Shown here: positions 1 to 7,540 of the stretch, in pieces
How the letters are laid out: every line of letters begins with the position of its first letter
Position numbering within the stretch: the stretch's first letter is position 1
Origin: Anaerolineales bacterium
GTDB taxonomy: Bacteria > Chloroflexota > Anaerolineae > Promineifilales > Promineifilaceae
Length of the DNA stretch: 33,737 nucleotides
Assembly (NCBI GenBank): GCA_020432595.1
Contig: JAGQGA010000003.1
Span: 1 to 33,737 of the forward strand
Reading direction: 5' to 3'
Translations under genes and position numbers: made by a program
The notes under the pieces: generated by a model
What the model was told of the DNA's origin: nothing
Database searches by the model: none
What the model saw: only the letters and a program-made list of their open reading frames with translations

Positions 1-202
1 CATCCGGCGGCCGCGCCGCCACCGACAGCGCCCACAACGCCACCAGTGCCGCCACCAAATTCACCCCCGACTCCAACGCATCGGACAATAGCCCCACCGA
101 ACCCGTTAAAAAGTAGGCTGCTGCCTTTAGCCCAATCGTCGCCAAAGCTGCCGCCACCGACAGCCAGGCAAAGCGTGTTAATTGATAGTTTGATTTACTC
201 AT
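1..202 (-). CDS. Cation diffusion facilitator (CDF) transporter, N-terminal fragment
   Basis: The reverse strand reads from an ATG at 202 to the window edge, giving 67 codons without a stop; the rest of the gene lies outside. The peptide starts [13 protein letters not shown] and continues into a hydrophobic segment followed by [13 protein letters not shown]. This matches the first membrane helices of CDF metal/H+ antiporters, where the LSDA(L/H)ES segment in the second helix carries the metal-binding Asp. Such proteins export Zn2+, Mn2+, Fe2+ or related divalent cations across the inner membrane. The substrate cannot be told from this fragment. It is transcribed away from the Ca2+/Na+ exchanger family gene, and the two start sites are separated by about 210 bp containing a long hairpin. 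The family call rests on one motif plus hydrophobicity. Confidence 0.72.
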   Translation of the reverse strand, partial: MSKSNYQLTRFAWLSVAAALATIGLKAAAYFLTGSVGLLSDALESGVNLVAALVALWALSVAARPPD

Positions 203-240
203 CTGCGTGATCGTTCACAAACACCTTCATGGTCTAACGG

Positions 241-283
241 GAGATTGGGGATTGGAGATTTTGAATCTCCAATCCCCAATCTC
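241..283. repeat. Perfect inverted repeat, 20-bp arms, 3-nt loop
   Basis: Positions 241-260 and 264-283 are exact reverse complements separated by TTG. The arms are built from the unit GATTGG(G/A)GATT. The same core, GATTGGAGATTTTGAATC, recurs at 33646-33663, and related units occur at 17682-17750, so this is a dispersed repeat. It lies between two divergently transcribed genes, so it is unlikely to serve as a terminator for either. Confidence 0.85.
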
Positions 284-412
284 CTAATCCCGATCTTCTT
301 CTTCCTGCCGGGGCAGAAAACAACATCATCATTTTCTCATTTTTCCCCCATAGCTGTTTTTTGGCAAATAGATATAATGTCAGCAGGGAGCCGACAGGAG
401 TCAACGAAAAAA

Positions 413-1483
413 ATGGTGATTTTGCTTTTTATCGCCGGGCTTGTTTTTCTAGTCGTGGGCGCGGAGTTGCTGGTAGGGGGTGCCTCCCGCCTTGCCGCCG
501 CCATTGGGATTTCTCCCCTTATCATCGGGCTAACCGTCGTTGCCTTTGGTACCAGTTCCCCAGAACTGGCCGTGAGCATCAAGGCAGCCTATGCTGACCA
601 GGCTAGCATTGCTGTGGGCAATGTGGTCGGCAGCAATATTTTCAATGTTCTCTTTATTTTGGGGCTTTCAGCCATTGTCGCACCCCTTATCGTTTCCAAA
701 CAGCTCATCCGGCTGGACGTGCCGCTGATGATTGGGGCATCGGTGTTGATGCTGCTGCTGGGATTAGACGGCCGTTTAGGTCGCCTCGATGGCATCCTGA
801 TGTTTGGCGGCCTGCTGGCCTACATCTGGTTTCTCATTGTCCAAGGGCGCAAAGAGGCATCCAACGAAAGTGAATATGAGCAGGCACTGCCGGCCGGAGC
901 GCGGCAATGGCTCCAAACCGTTGGCAAAATTGTCATTGGGCTGGGCTTGCTTGTTCTTGGCTCGCAGTGGCTGGTGGACAGTGCCGTAGCCTTTGCCCAT
1001 TATCTGGGTGTCAGCGAACTGGTCATTGGTCTAACGATTGTGGCGGCTGGCACGTCGCTGCCGGAGCTAATGACCTCAGTCGTAGCCTCGCTGCGTGGGG
1101 AGCGGGACATAGCCGTGGGCAATGTGGTGGGCAGCAACCTGTTCAACATTTTGGCGGTGATGGGGGTCGCAAGCATTGTGTCGCCACATGGAATTGAGAT
1201 ACAAACGGCCGTTCTGCGCTTCGATATCCCCATCATGATCGCCGTCGCCCTCATGTGTCTGCCCATCTTTTTCACCGGCGGTGTCATCGCCCGCTGGGAA
1301 GGGGCACTGCTCTTCGGCTATCAAATCGCCTATACCCTCTATCTCATCCTGGCCGCCAGCCAGCATCAATCCCTCGCCACCTTCGGCACCATCATGCTCA
1401 TCGTCATCGTCCCGCTAACGATCATCGCGCTGGGCGTAACCACGTTTCAGGCTTGGCAGCAGCGGCACCAAGCCGTTGCCTAA
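413..1483 (+). CDS. Calcium/sodium antiporter family protein (CaCA, YrbG-like)
   Basis: Membrane exchanger of the CaCA superfamily, expected to swap Na+ (with or without K+) or H+ for Ca2+ across the cytoplasmic membrane. It shows the diagnostic internal duplication. The first alpha repeat reads VVAFGTSSPELAVS followed by AVGNVVGSNIFN. The second reads IVAAGTSLPELMTS followed by AVGNVVGSNLFN. These are the ion-binding G-T-S-x-PE and GNVVGSN motifs, separated by a hydrophilic loop (QGRKEASNESEYEQ). About ten hydrophobic helices are visible, and the length (356 aa) fits the prokaryotic family. The frame is open further upstream to 245, but that extension crosses the 241-283 hairpin and is not family-like. 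The ATG at 413 starts directly with a hydrophobic helix (MVILLFIAG) and has AGGAG at 396-400. Substrate ion is inferred from family only. Confidence 0.9.
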   Translation: MVILLFIAGLVFLVVGAELLVGGASRLAAAIGISPLIIGLTVVAFGTSSPELAVSIKAAYADQASIAVGNVVGSNIFNVLFILGLSAIVAPLIVSKQLIRLDVPLMIGASVLMLLLGLDGRLGRLDGILMFGGLLAYIWFLIVQGRKEASNESEYEQALPAGARQWLQTVGKIVIGLGLLVLGSQWLVDSAVAFAHYLGVSELVIGLTIVAAGTSLPELMTSVVASLRGERDIAVGNVVGSNLFNILAVMGVASIVSPHGIEIQTAVLRFDIPIMIAVALMCLPIFFTGGVIARWEGALLFGYQIAYTLYLILAASQHQSLATFGTIMLIVIVPLTIIALGVTTFQAWQQRHQAVA

Positions 1484-1489
1484 CTGACC

Positions 1490-1522
1490 AAACCTCCGAG
1501 GTTTTTGAAACCTCGGAGGTTT
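1490..1522. terminator. Perfect hairpin (15-bp arms) downstream of the exchanger gene
   Basis: AAACCTCCGAGGTTT at 1490-1504 and its exact reverse complement at 1508-1522 flank a TTG loop, seven bases after the exchanger stop codon. Its position fits a terminator, but no clear U-tract follows (TATCAAAAAA). The arm is itself nearly palindromic around CCTCCGAGG. The same core returns inside a coding region at 23482-23498, so this is also a dispersed repeat. Confidence 0.6.
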
Positions 1523-1721
1523 ATCAAAAAAGCTAGGCAAATTACGCAAATACGGCTACATTAGAGTCTTAAATGGGCGGTTGTTAACGGCCGTTTATCA
1601 CCCCACCACACCCTTTATCACAAAAGCAACCAATTTCGCAAGGAGGTACTGCTTACTGAGCAACCGCCAACAACAAATCTACAGACAGCGCAAATAACCA
1701 TTTATTAAAGAGGAGAAGGAA

Positions 1722-2903
1722 ATGAACTTAAAGAAATTTGGGCGTTGGTTTTTGTATGGTGCAATCATCAGCTTGTTAGCTGCGTGCAGCAGCGGCGGCA
1801 ACGCTGAACCAGGCGCACCCCTATCTGAAATTGGCGAAGGCGAAGGAGCCGTCTCCATCGTCGCTTGGGCCGGGTACATCGAACGGGGCGAAACCGACCC
1901 CGCCTATGACTGGGTAACAGACTTTGAAGCCGAAACCGGCTGCCAGGTCAGCGTCAAAGTCGCCGCCACCTCCGACGAAATGGTGGCACTCATGAACGAA
2001 GGCGGCTTTGACCTCGTCACCGCCTCCGGCGATGCCAGCCTCCGCCTCATCTCTGGCGGCACGGTGCAAGAAATCAACACCGACCTCATCGAAGGGTGGT
2101 CAACCATCGAACCCAAGCTGCAAAGTGCCGCCTGGCACACCGTAGACGGCAAACATTATGGTGTCCCCTACCAGTGGGGTTCCAATGTCCTCATGTACAA
2201 CACCGAAGCCTTTGCCGGTGCTGCTCCCGACAGTTGGAACGTGGTCTTTGAGGAAATGACCCTCCCCGATGGGCAATCCAACACCGGGCGTGTTCAGGCT
2301 TTCGATGGCCCCATCTACATCGCCGATGCCGCCCTTTACCTTAAATACCATCAACCCGAACTCGGCATTGAAGACCCCTATGCCCTGACACGGGAACAAT
2401 TTGATGCCGCCCTTAATTTACTGCGGGAGCAGCGCAAACTGGTGGGTCGTTACTGGCACGACGCTTTCATCCAAATTGATGATTTCACCAACGAGGGTGT
2501 GGCCGCCTCCAGCTCCTGGCCGTTCCAAGTCAACATTCTCCAGTTCAGCGGTGAACCCATCGCCAGCGTCATTCCCGTTGAAGGGGCCACCGGCTGGGCC
2601 GACACCACCATGATGCACATCAACGCCGAACACCCCAACTGCGCCTACATGTGGCTCAACCATTCTATCAACACGCAATTACAGGGTGATTTGGCCGCTT
2701 GGTTTGGCTCGGTGCCTTCCGTGCCGGCCGCCTGTGACGGCAACGAACTACTGACCGCCGAAGGTTGCCAAATCAACGGCATTGACAACTTCGACCGCAT
2801 CAGCTTCTGGAAAACGCCCGTAGCCGACTGTGGTGATGGCAAAGAATGTGTCCCCTACCATGAATGGGTAACAAACTACGTCGCTGTCATCGGCGGCCGT
2901 TAA
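1722..2903 (+). CDS. Polyamine-type ABC transporter substrate-binding lipoprotein (PotD-like)
   Basis: Extracytoplasmic solute-binding protein that would capture a small cationic solute such as spermidine or putrescine and deliver it to the permease encoded downstream. It has a lipoprotein signal: charged start MNLKKFGRW, hydrophobic stretch, and lipobox SLLAAC with the acylated Cys at residue 22. The mature part has the PotD/family-1 look: SIVAWAGYIERG near the start, GGFDLVTASGDASLRLISGG, VPYQWGSNVLMYNTEAF, and a C-terminal helix ending FWKTPV. Length is 393 aa, usual for the family plus a short linker. The start is fixed by a strong GAGGAGAAGG just upstream of the ATG. The 199-bp upstream gap (1523-1721) holds one AACGGCCGTT copy and a second Shine-Dalgarno-like AAGGAGG at 1640-1646 without a usual start codon. 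Polyamine is the most likely ligand, but thiamine, Fe3+ or amino-sugar relatives cannot be excluded. Confidence 0.85.
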   Translation: MNLKKFGRWFLYGAIISLLAACSSGGNAEPGAPLSEIGEGEGAVSIVAWAGYIERGETDPAYDWVTDFEAETGCQVSVKVAATSDEMVALMNEGGFDLVTASGDASLRLISGGTVQEINTDLIEGWSTIEPKLQSAAWHTVDGKHYGVPYQWGSNVLMYNTEAFAGAAPDSWNVVFEEMTLPDGQSNTGRVQAFDGPIYIADAALYLKYHQPELGIEDPYALTREQFDAALNLLREQRKLVGRYWHDAFIQIDDFTNEGVAASSSWPFQVNILQFSGEPIASVIPVEGATGWADTTMMHINAEHPNCAYMWLNHSINTQLQGDLAAWFGSVPSVPAACDGNELLTAEGCQINGIDNFDRISFWKTPVADCGDGKECVPYHEWVTNYVAVIGGR

Positions 2904-2920
2904 TCGCTGTTTAGCTTATT

Positions 2921-2948
2921 GGCTGAACCCATAGCTATGGGTTCAGCC
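2921..2948. promoter_or_regulatory. Perfect 28-bp palindrome between binding-protein and ATPase genes
   Basis: GGCTGAACCCATAG at 2921-2934 is followed immediately by its exact reverse complement to 2948. It sits 18 bp after the binding-protein stop and ends about 10 bp before the GTG start of the ATPase gene. ABC importer operons often carry a stem-loop here that protects the upstream mRNA or partly terminates transcription, so the binding protein is made in excess. That role is an inference; a protein-binding operator is the alternative. Confidence 0.6.
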
Positions 2949-2958
2949 GAACATAATT

Positions 2959-3999
2959 GTGGCAACAACTAATTCACCCGCAATTGAATTCCACAATGTA
3001 AGTCGCCTTTTTGGCGATGTGAAAGCCGTTGACCATGTTTCCCTTACGATTGACGACGGTGAGTTTTTCACGTTGCTGGGGCCATCGGGGTCAGGCAAAA
3101 CAACCTGCTTGCGGATGATTGCCGGGTTTGAGCAGCCCTCAGCGGGTCAGATCAAGCTCTATGGGCAAGACGTGACCAATTTGCCGCCGTATGAGCGGGA
3201 TGTCAACACCGTTTTTCAGGATTATGCGCTCTTTCCCCATATGACAGTGGGGGAAAACATTGCCTATGGGCTGATGATCAAAAAGGTACCCAAAGCGGAA
3301 CGGGAGCGGCGAACGGCCGAAATGTTGGAACTCGTCCGCCTGCCGGGGCTGCAAAACCGCAAGCCGTCGCAGCTTTCCGGCGGGCAGCAGCAGCGCATTG
3401 CCCTGGCACGGGCGCTCATCAACCGGCCACGGGTGCTGCTGCTGGATGAACCGCTAGGGGCGCTTGATCTCAAGCTGCGGCAGCAGATGCAGGTGGAGCT
3501 AAAGGGAATTCAGCACGAGGTCGGCATTACCTTTATTTTTGTGACCCATGACCAGGAAGAGGCGCTGACGATGAGTGACCGAATTGCGGTGTTTAACCAG
3601 GGCAAGATTGAGCAGGTTGGCTCTCCGGCTGCCCTTTATGAACACCCAGCGACGCGGTTTGTGGCGACGTTTGTGGGGGTGTCGAATGTGATGGAGGGAG
3701 AAACGGCCGTTTCTCTCACCGGCTCCCCCCAAACCTTCTCCGTGCGGCCAGAAAAAATACGGTTGGTCGGGTTGGAAACGGCCGTTTCCCCTGACCACTG
3801 CACCACCACCGGCCACGTCGAAGAAGTCGTCTACCTCGGCATGAACACCCGCTACCTCGTCCGGCTCGACAACGGCAGCGAAATCGCCGTTGTTGCCCAA
3901 AACCTCGATACCACCTCCATGGATGTGCTGTCAGCACGGGGCAAACAGGTGCGGCTGGTCTGGCCACGTGAATTTAATCGGCCGTTGGCAGAAAAGTAA
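2959..3999 (+). CDS. Polyamine-type ABC transporter ATP-binding protein (PotA-like)
   Basis: Cytoplasmic ATPase that powers the importer. All nucleotide-binding motifs are intact: Walker A GPSGSGKT (residues 41-48), Q-loop VFQDYALFPH (Gln87), signature LSGGQQQR (139-146), Walker B VLLLDEPLGALD (159-170) and switch His197 in FVTHDQEEAL. A C-terminal TOBE-like regulatory domain follows from about residue 240 (FSVRPEKIRLVG, then GHVEEVVYLGMNTRYLVRL). That layout is typical of the PotA/CysA/MalK subclass. Length is 346 aa. The start is a GTG with no clear Shine-Dalgarno, lying just after the 2921-2948 palindrome, so the exact start is uncertain. Two ACGGCCGT palindromes (3703-3710 and 3778-3785) fall in the TOBE region and both encode ETAVS. 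The stop codon lies inside the next repeat element. Confidence 0.9.
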   Translation: MATTNSPAIEFHNVSRLFGDVKAVDHVSLTIDDGEFFTLLGPSGSGKTTCLRMIAGFEQPSAGQIKLYGQDVTNLPPYERDVNTVFQDYALFPHMTVGENIAYGLMIKKVPKAERERRTAEMLELVRLPGLQNRKPSQLSGGQQQRIALARALINRPRVLLLDEPLGALDLKLRQQMQVELKGIQHEVGITFIFVTHDQEEALTMSDRIAVFNQGKIEQVGSPAALYEHPATRFVATFVGVSNVMEGETAVSLTGSPQTFSVRPEKIRLVGLETAVSPDHCTTTGHVEEVVYLGMNTRYLVRLDNGSEIAVVAQNLDTTSMDVLSARGKQVRLVWPREFNRPLAEK

Positions 4000-4069
4000 T
4001 CAGTAATCGGTAAACAGTAATCAGTAATCAGTCACAAGTCAAACCGATTACCGATTACTGATAACTGTA
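3996..4069. repeat. Tandem-unit hairpin (GTAATC/GATTAC type) overlapping the ATPase stop codon
   Basis: The left arm is built from CAGTAATC and GGTAA units (3996-4032). The right arm (about 4042-4069) carries their complements, ACCGATTACCGATTACTG. The TAA stop of the ATPase gene (3997-3999) is the first TAA of the repeat. The same unit family occurs at 22853-22942 and 23912-23966. Confidence 0.8.
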
Positions 4070-4106
4070 CGCGAAGCGGTCGTAAAACGACATTACTTCT
4101 CTAAAC

Positions 4107-5042
4107 ATGACCACTTTAACCGAAATACAACCCTCCCTCTGGCGACGACTTTCCACCGCGCTCTACACACGCCCCGGCTGGCTGCTGGCTCTGCTGCTTG
4201 GCCCACCCCTATTTTGGATGCTCATCGTCTACGTCGGCTCACTGCTGGCACTACTGCTGCAATCCTTCTTCCACCTCGACAACTTCACCGGGCAAGTAGT
4301 GCGCGAACTGTCACTCGACAGCTACCGCGACCTGTTCACCGCCTCCCATTTGGGCATTATGCTCCGCACCACCGGCATGGCCGCTTCTGTCACCATTGCC
4401 GCCGCCCTGCTCGCCTTCCCCCTCGCCTTCTACGTTGTCCGCTACGCCTCCCAACGCGGCAAAGCCATTCTTTATCTGGCAATTTTGCTGCCGCTGTGGT
4501 CCTCCTACATCATCCGCGTCTACTCCTGGAAGCTGATTCTGGCAAAGGAAGGGGTACTAAGCTGGTTTATCGCCCAGCTTGGGCTAACCCCGGCACTGGA
4601 TTGGGTGCTGGGACTGCCCGGCATCGGTGGCCCGTCGCTATCGGTTTCATCGCTGGGGCTGTTCCTCGTCTTCCTCTATATTTGGCTCCCCTACATGATT
4701 TTGCCCATTCAGGCGGCACTGGAGCGCGTCCCCCATTCGCTGATTGATGCGTCGGGAGATTTGGGCGGACGTCCGTTTACCACCCTGCGCTACATCATCC
4801 TCCCCCTCGTCTTTCCCGGCATCGTCGCTGGCTCCATCTTCACCTTCTCCCTCACCCTCGGCGACTACATCATCCCATCCGTCATTGGCGACTCCAGCCC
4901 CTTCATCGGGCTGGCCGTCTATAGCTACCAGGGTACATCAGGCAACATTCCCTTAGCAGCAGCGTTCACCGTGATCCCCATCGCTGTCATGGCCGTTTAT
5001 CTGCTGGGGGCGCGAAAATTGGGAGCTTTCGATGCGCTCTAA
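4107..5042 (+). CDS. Polyamine-type ABC transporter permease (PotB-like)
   Basis: First inner-membrane subunit of the importer. The protein has six strongly hydrophobic segments ([21 protein letters not shown], then [36 protein letters not shown] and others). Near residues 215-235 it has the cytoplasmic EAA-type coupling loop, [22 protein letters not shown], which docks on the ATPase. The phrase [14 protein letters not shown] is typical of PotB/PotH permeases. Length is 311 aa, in the normal range. The start follows the repeat at 3996-4069 by about 37 bp; the only purine-rich signal is weak. It overlaps the next permease gene by 11 bp, so the two are probably translationally coupled. Confidence 0.88.
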   Translation: MTTLTEIQPSLWRRLSTALYTRPGWLLALLLGPPLFWMLIVYVGSLLALLLQSFFHLDNFTGQVVRELSLDSYRDLFTASHLGIMLRTTGMAASVTIAAALLAFPLAFYVVRYASQRGKAILYLAILLPLWSSYIIRVYSWKLILAKEGVLSWFIAQLGLTPALDWVLGLPGIGGPSLSVSSLGLFLVFLYIWLPYMILPIQAALERVPHSLIDASGDLGGRPFTTLRYIILPLVFPGIVAGSIFTFSLTLGDYIIPSVIGDSSPFIGLAVYSYQGTSGNIPLAAAFTVIPIAVMAVYLLGARKLGAFDAL

Positions 5043-5823
5043 CCCTTCAATCACCGCCCCTTGGTCACTCAAGTTGGCAACCATCGCCGTGCTGCTTTTC
5101 CTGCACGGCCCCTTTGCCATCGTCATGCTCTACGCCTTCACCACTGATGAGGCTGCCTTTACCTTCCCCCCGCCGGGACTAACGCTCAAATGGTTTGGCG
5201 TGGCCTGGAACCGCACCGACCTGTGGCAAGCGCTCACACTCTCGGTGCAGGTAGCACTCATTGCCACAACCATGGCCCTGATATTGGGAACGCTGGCCGC
5301 CGCCGCCGTTTATCGCAGCCGCTTTTTTGGCCGGGAAGCGATCTCCTTCCTGCTGGTGCTGCCCATCGCCCTGCCCGGCATCGTCACCGGCATCGCCCTG
5401 CGCTCCATGATGGGGCTGCTAAATTTGTCGTTTTCGTTTTGGACCATTGTCATCGGGCACGCCACCTTTTGCGTGGTGGTGGTCTACAACAACGTGCTGG
5501 CGCGTTTTCGGCGAACCGGCCGTTCGCAAATTGAGGCTTCGATGGATTTGGGAGCCGATGGCTTCCAAACGTTTCGCCATGTGGTGCTGCCCAACATCGC
5601 CACGGCGCTGCTGGCCGGGGGCATGTTGGCTTTTGCCCTGTCGTTTGACGAGGTCATCGTGACCACCTTTACCGCCGGACAGCAATCCACCCTCCCCATC
5701 TGGATTTTTAGCCAGCTTACCCGCCCCCGCGACCGGCCGGTGACAAACGTGGTGGCGTTTTTGGTAGTGACATTAACGGCCGTTCCCATCCTCTACGCCC
5801 ACCGGCTGACGCAAGAAAAATAA
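5032..5823 (+). CDS. Polyamine-type ABC transporter permease (PotC-like)
   Basis: Second inner-membrane subunit. It starts inside the end of the first permease gene (ATG at 5032, overlap 11 bp). It shows about six hydrophobic helices and the segment [17 protein letters not shown] after the first helix, a hallmark of PotC/PotI-type permeases. The EAA-type loop reads [22 protein letters not shown]. The late helix [16 protein letters not shown] is also typical. Length is 263 aa, usual for the family. It closes the operon; the next gene is convergent and ends 85 bp downstream. Together with the three preceding genes it forms a complete importer in the order binding protein, ATPase, permease, permease. 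Confidence 0.88.
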   Translation: MRSNPSITAPWSLKLATIAVLLFLHGPFAIVMLYAFTTDEAAFTFPPPGLTLKWFGVAWNRTDLWQALTLSVQVALIATTMALILGTLAAAAVYRSRFFGREAISFLLVLPIALPGIVTGIALRSMMGLLNLSFSFWTIVIGHATFCVVVVYNNVLARFRRTGRSQIEASMDLGADGFQTFRHVVLPNIATALLAGGMLAFALSFDEVIVTTFTAGQQSTLPIWIFSQLTRPRDRPVTNVVAFLVVTLTAVPILYAHRLTQEK

Positions 5824-5892
5824 AAATAATCGGAAATGGAGATTGCCGCCACGCCAAGTTGATGCCCAAACGAGTACAACACGACTGTGACA

Positions 5893-5910
5893 TAAAAACG
5901 GCCGTTTTTA
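5893..5910. repeat. 18-bp perfect palindrome centred on ACGGCCGT at the fucosidase stop
   Basis: TAAAAACGG followed by its exact complement covers 5893-5910. It contains the TAA stop codon of the leftward fucosidase gene (5910-5908). It is an extended copy of the highly iterated ACGGCCGT palindrome. It could form a short stem between the convergent genes, but no other terminator-like structure was seen at 5824-5907. Confidence 0.7.
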
Positions 5911-7212
5911 CCGCAAAAACAACTCCACCACCGGCACCGCCACAGCCGGTTTCTGAACTGGCAGCTCCAGCGTCAGCGTATTGGGCGGCATTCCCTTTGG
6001 CGCAATGGTGCTGGGGTTATTATTGTCATGTTCGTGCAGCAGCAGTTCCGACGCATCATGCAGAAATTGGGCATAGGCCACTTTGCCCGCCAGCCCCGGC
6101 AGGTGCAAATCGCGGAACGGGTAGGCAAACAGATGCACATAGAGCCGCTTGCCGTTTTGCGTCAGGCGGCAATCTGGCGGAGCCACAAAATCGCTGGGGC
6201 CACAGCCATAAATCGCCCGACCGTGCAGCCGCAGCCACTCCCCCATCGCCGCCAACCGTTCGCTGGCACGAGGTTCGAACTCTCCCCGGCCGTTTGGCCC
6301 CACATTCAACAGCACATTTCCGTCCTTCGCCACCGTGTCCACCAGCATTTGAATCAGCATCTCTGGCGATTTCCAGTTCAAATTGTCACGGTGATACCCC
6401 CAACTACCGTTGAGCGTCTGGCACGCTTCCCACACCACCCGCTGCCCATCCACCTCCACCGCGCCAAACGGCTGGTACTGCTCCGGCGTTTCAAAATCAC
6501 CGGGCAAATCCAGCCGGTTGTTGACCAAAATCCCTGGCTGCAGTTCACGCACCATCGCTAGTAGCTCTTCTGAATGCCAATCGTTGCGCCCCTTGCCCTT
6601 GGCCCAACCCCAATCCATGTAGGGGTAGCTAAAGTCAAACCAGATGACGTCAATTTTGCCGTAGCGGGTGAGCAGTTCCCGCGTTTGCCCGTGCAGATAG
6701 GCGCGGTAACGGGCCATGTCGCGGCCGGCTTCCTGCTGGCGAAAAGCCAGGTCATCGCGCAGCGGATGCAGCCCGTCAACGGGATAATCGGGGTGGTGCC
6801 AGTCAATGAGCGAGTGGTAGAAGCCAATTTTTAGTCCGGCGGCGCGAAAGGCAGCGACGTAAGGCGCAATGAGGTCGCGGCCATAGGGGGTGTTGGTGGC
6901 TTTGTAGTCGGTGAGATCGGAGTCCCACAGGCAAAAGCCGTCGTGATGCTTGCTGGTAAGCACAACATATTTCATCCCGGCGGCCTTGGCCTGCTGCGCC
7001 CACGCTTCGGGATCGTAGAGGTCGGGGTTGAAATGATCAAAATATTTTTGGTACGCTTCGTTGGAGATGCGTTCGTGGTTGCGTATCCATTCATGCCGGG
7101 CAGGAAGGGCATATAGCCCCCAGTGAATAAAGAGACCAAAGCGGTCGTGGGTAAACCAAGTTGTATGACTCATGGGTTTGTAGGGAGAGTAGAGGGATAA
7201 ACGGCCGTTCAC
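5908..7212 (-). CDS. Alpha-L-fucosidase, glycoside hydrolase family 29
   Basis: Predicted to release alpha-linked L-fucose from glycans by a retaining mechanism. The N-terminal (beta/alpha)8 domain is clear. It opens TWFTHDRFGLFIHWGLYALPAR, followed by MKYVVLTSKHHDGFCLWDS (His-His substrate-contact motif) and KIGFYHSLIDWHHPDY. The probable nucleophile is Asp180 in IDVIWFDFSYP, counting from the ATG at 7173. A short beta-rich C-terminal part follows after GNVLLNVGPNGRGE. At about 420-434 aa it matches short bacterial GH29 members. There is no signal peptide, so the enzyme is probably cytoplasmic and acts on imported oligosaccharides. The frame opens with a GTG at 7212 preceded very closely by GAGGAGG (7222-7216). 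The ATG at 7173 is the alternative and lacks a Shine-Dalgarno. The gene is convergent with the ABC operon. Confidence 0.9.
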   Translation of the reverse strand: MNGRLSLYSPYKPMSHTTWFTHDRFGLFIHWGLYALPARHEWIRNHERISNEAYQKYFDHFNPDLYDPEAWAQQAKAAGMKYVVLTSKHHDGFCLWDSDLTDYKATNTPYGRDLIAPYVAAFRAAGLKIGFYHSLIDWHHPDYPVDGLHPLRDDLAFRQQEAGRDMARYRAYLHGQTRELLTRYGKIDVIWFDFSYPYMDWGWAKGKGRNDWHSEELLAMVRELQPGILVNNRLDLPGDFETPEQYQPFGAVEVDGQRVVWEACQTLNGSWGYHRDNLNWKSPEMLIQMLVDTVAKDGNVLLNVGPNGRGEFEPRASERLAAMGEWLRLHGRAIYGCGPSDFVAPPDCRLTQNGKRLYVHLFAYPFRDLHLPGLAGKVAYAQFLHDASELLLHEHDNNNPSTIAPKGMPPNTLTLELPVQKPAVAVPVVELFLR

Positions 7213-7248
7213 AACCCTCCTCTCATACTATAAAATACGATTATCCGA

Positions 7249-7276
7249 ATCATACGAAATTCAGAAAAAAGGTCAA
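7249..7276 (-). promoter_or_regulatory. Candidate promoter of the fucosidase gene
   Basis: Reading leftward, TTGACC (7276-7271), a 16-nt spacer and TATGAT (7254-7249) each match five of six consensus positions of a housekeeping promoter. The expected start site near 7241 gives a leader of about 30 nt before the GTG at 7212. No other evidence supports it. Confidence 0.45.
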
Positions 7277-7279
7277 ACG

Positions 7280-7429
7280 ATGACACCTACCATCAAAACG
7301 CACAAACGTAGTCAGGTAACGATTCCACAAGCCGTGCGAAACAGCTTTGCCGTAGACAACGGTGACGACAACTTCGTCCGCAGGGAGATCAAGACCAGTG
7401 CCCCCAGTGCCAGCCAGGCAAATCGCTGA
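7280..7429 (+). CDS. Small AbrB/MazE-like DNA-binding peptide, possibly truncated
   Basis: A 49-codon frame begins with ATG at 7280. Residues 7-30 read THKRSQVTIPQAVRNSFAVD and then NGDD. This closely follows the swapped-hairpin AbrB/SpoVT pattern, K(R/G)-Q-VTIP-x-x-(V/I)R-x-x-(L/F)-x-(V/L)-x-x-GD, found in transition-state regulators and MazE-type antitoxins. Beyond GDD the usual short beta-strand is not recognisable. The reading instead continues with a charged, Ser/Ala-rich tail to a stop at 7429. The +1 frame stays open from 7362 to 7544, so a frameshifted or decayed gene is possible. No toxin gene is adjacent. It is divergent from the fucosidase gene, and its start region overlaps that gene's candidate promoter. 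AAAAAAGGT upstream is a weak ribosome site. Confidence 0.45.
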   Translation: MTPTIKTHKRSQVTIPQAVRNSFAVDNGDDNFVRREIKTSAPSASQANR

Positions 7430-7540
7430 TCCAAGTGCGCTTGATCGCCTGTTATGTGGTAAGCTAGATGATGTAATAAACGGCCGTTTGTTCCAACCCA
7501 ACCCATCTTTTGGCAAACGACCCAACTTAGCTTTTAAACC

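Noticed and set aside
245..412. N-terminal extension of the exchanger protein
   Set aside because: The extension translates the 241-283 hairpin repeat and has no family similarity. The ATG at 413 has a ribosome site and starts at the first membrane helix.
1640..1702. Possible leader peptide after AAGGAGG upstream of the PotD-like gene (CTG start, about 17 codons, stop just before the next ribosome site)
   Set aside because: Only a CTG start is available and there is no composition typical of attenuator peptides. The spacing may be chance.
5859..6413. Plus-strand open frame of 184 codons opposite the fucosidase gene
   Set aside because: The GH29 motifs on the minus strand are unambiguous. 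The plus frame is Pro/Ala/His-rich and starts in an intergenic gap without a ribosome site.
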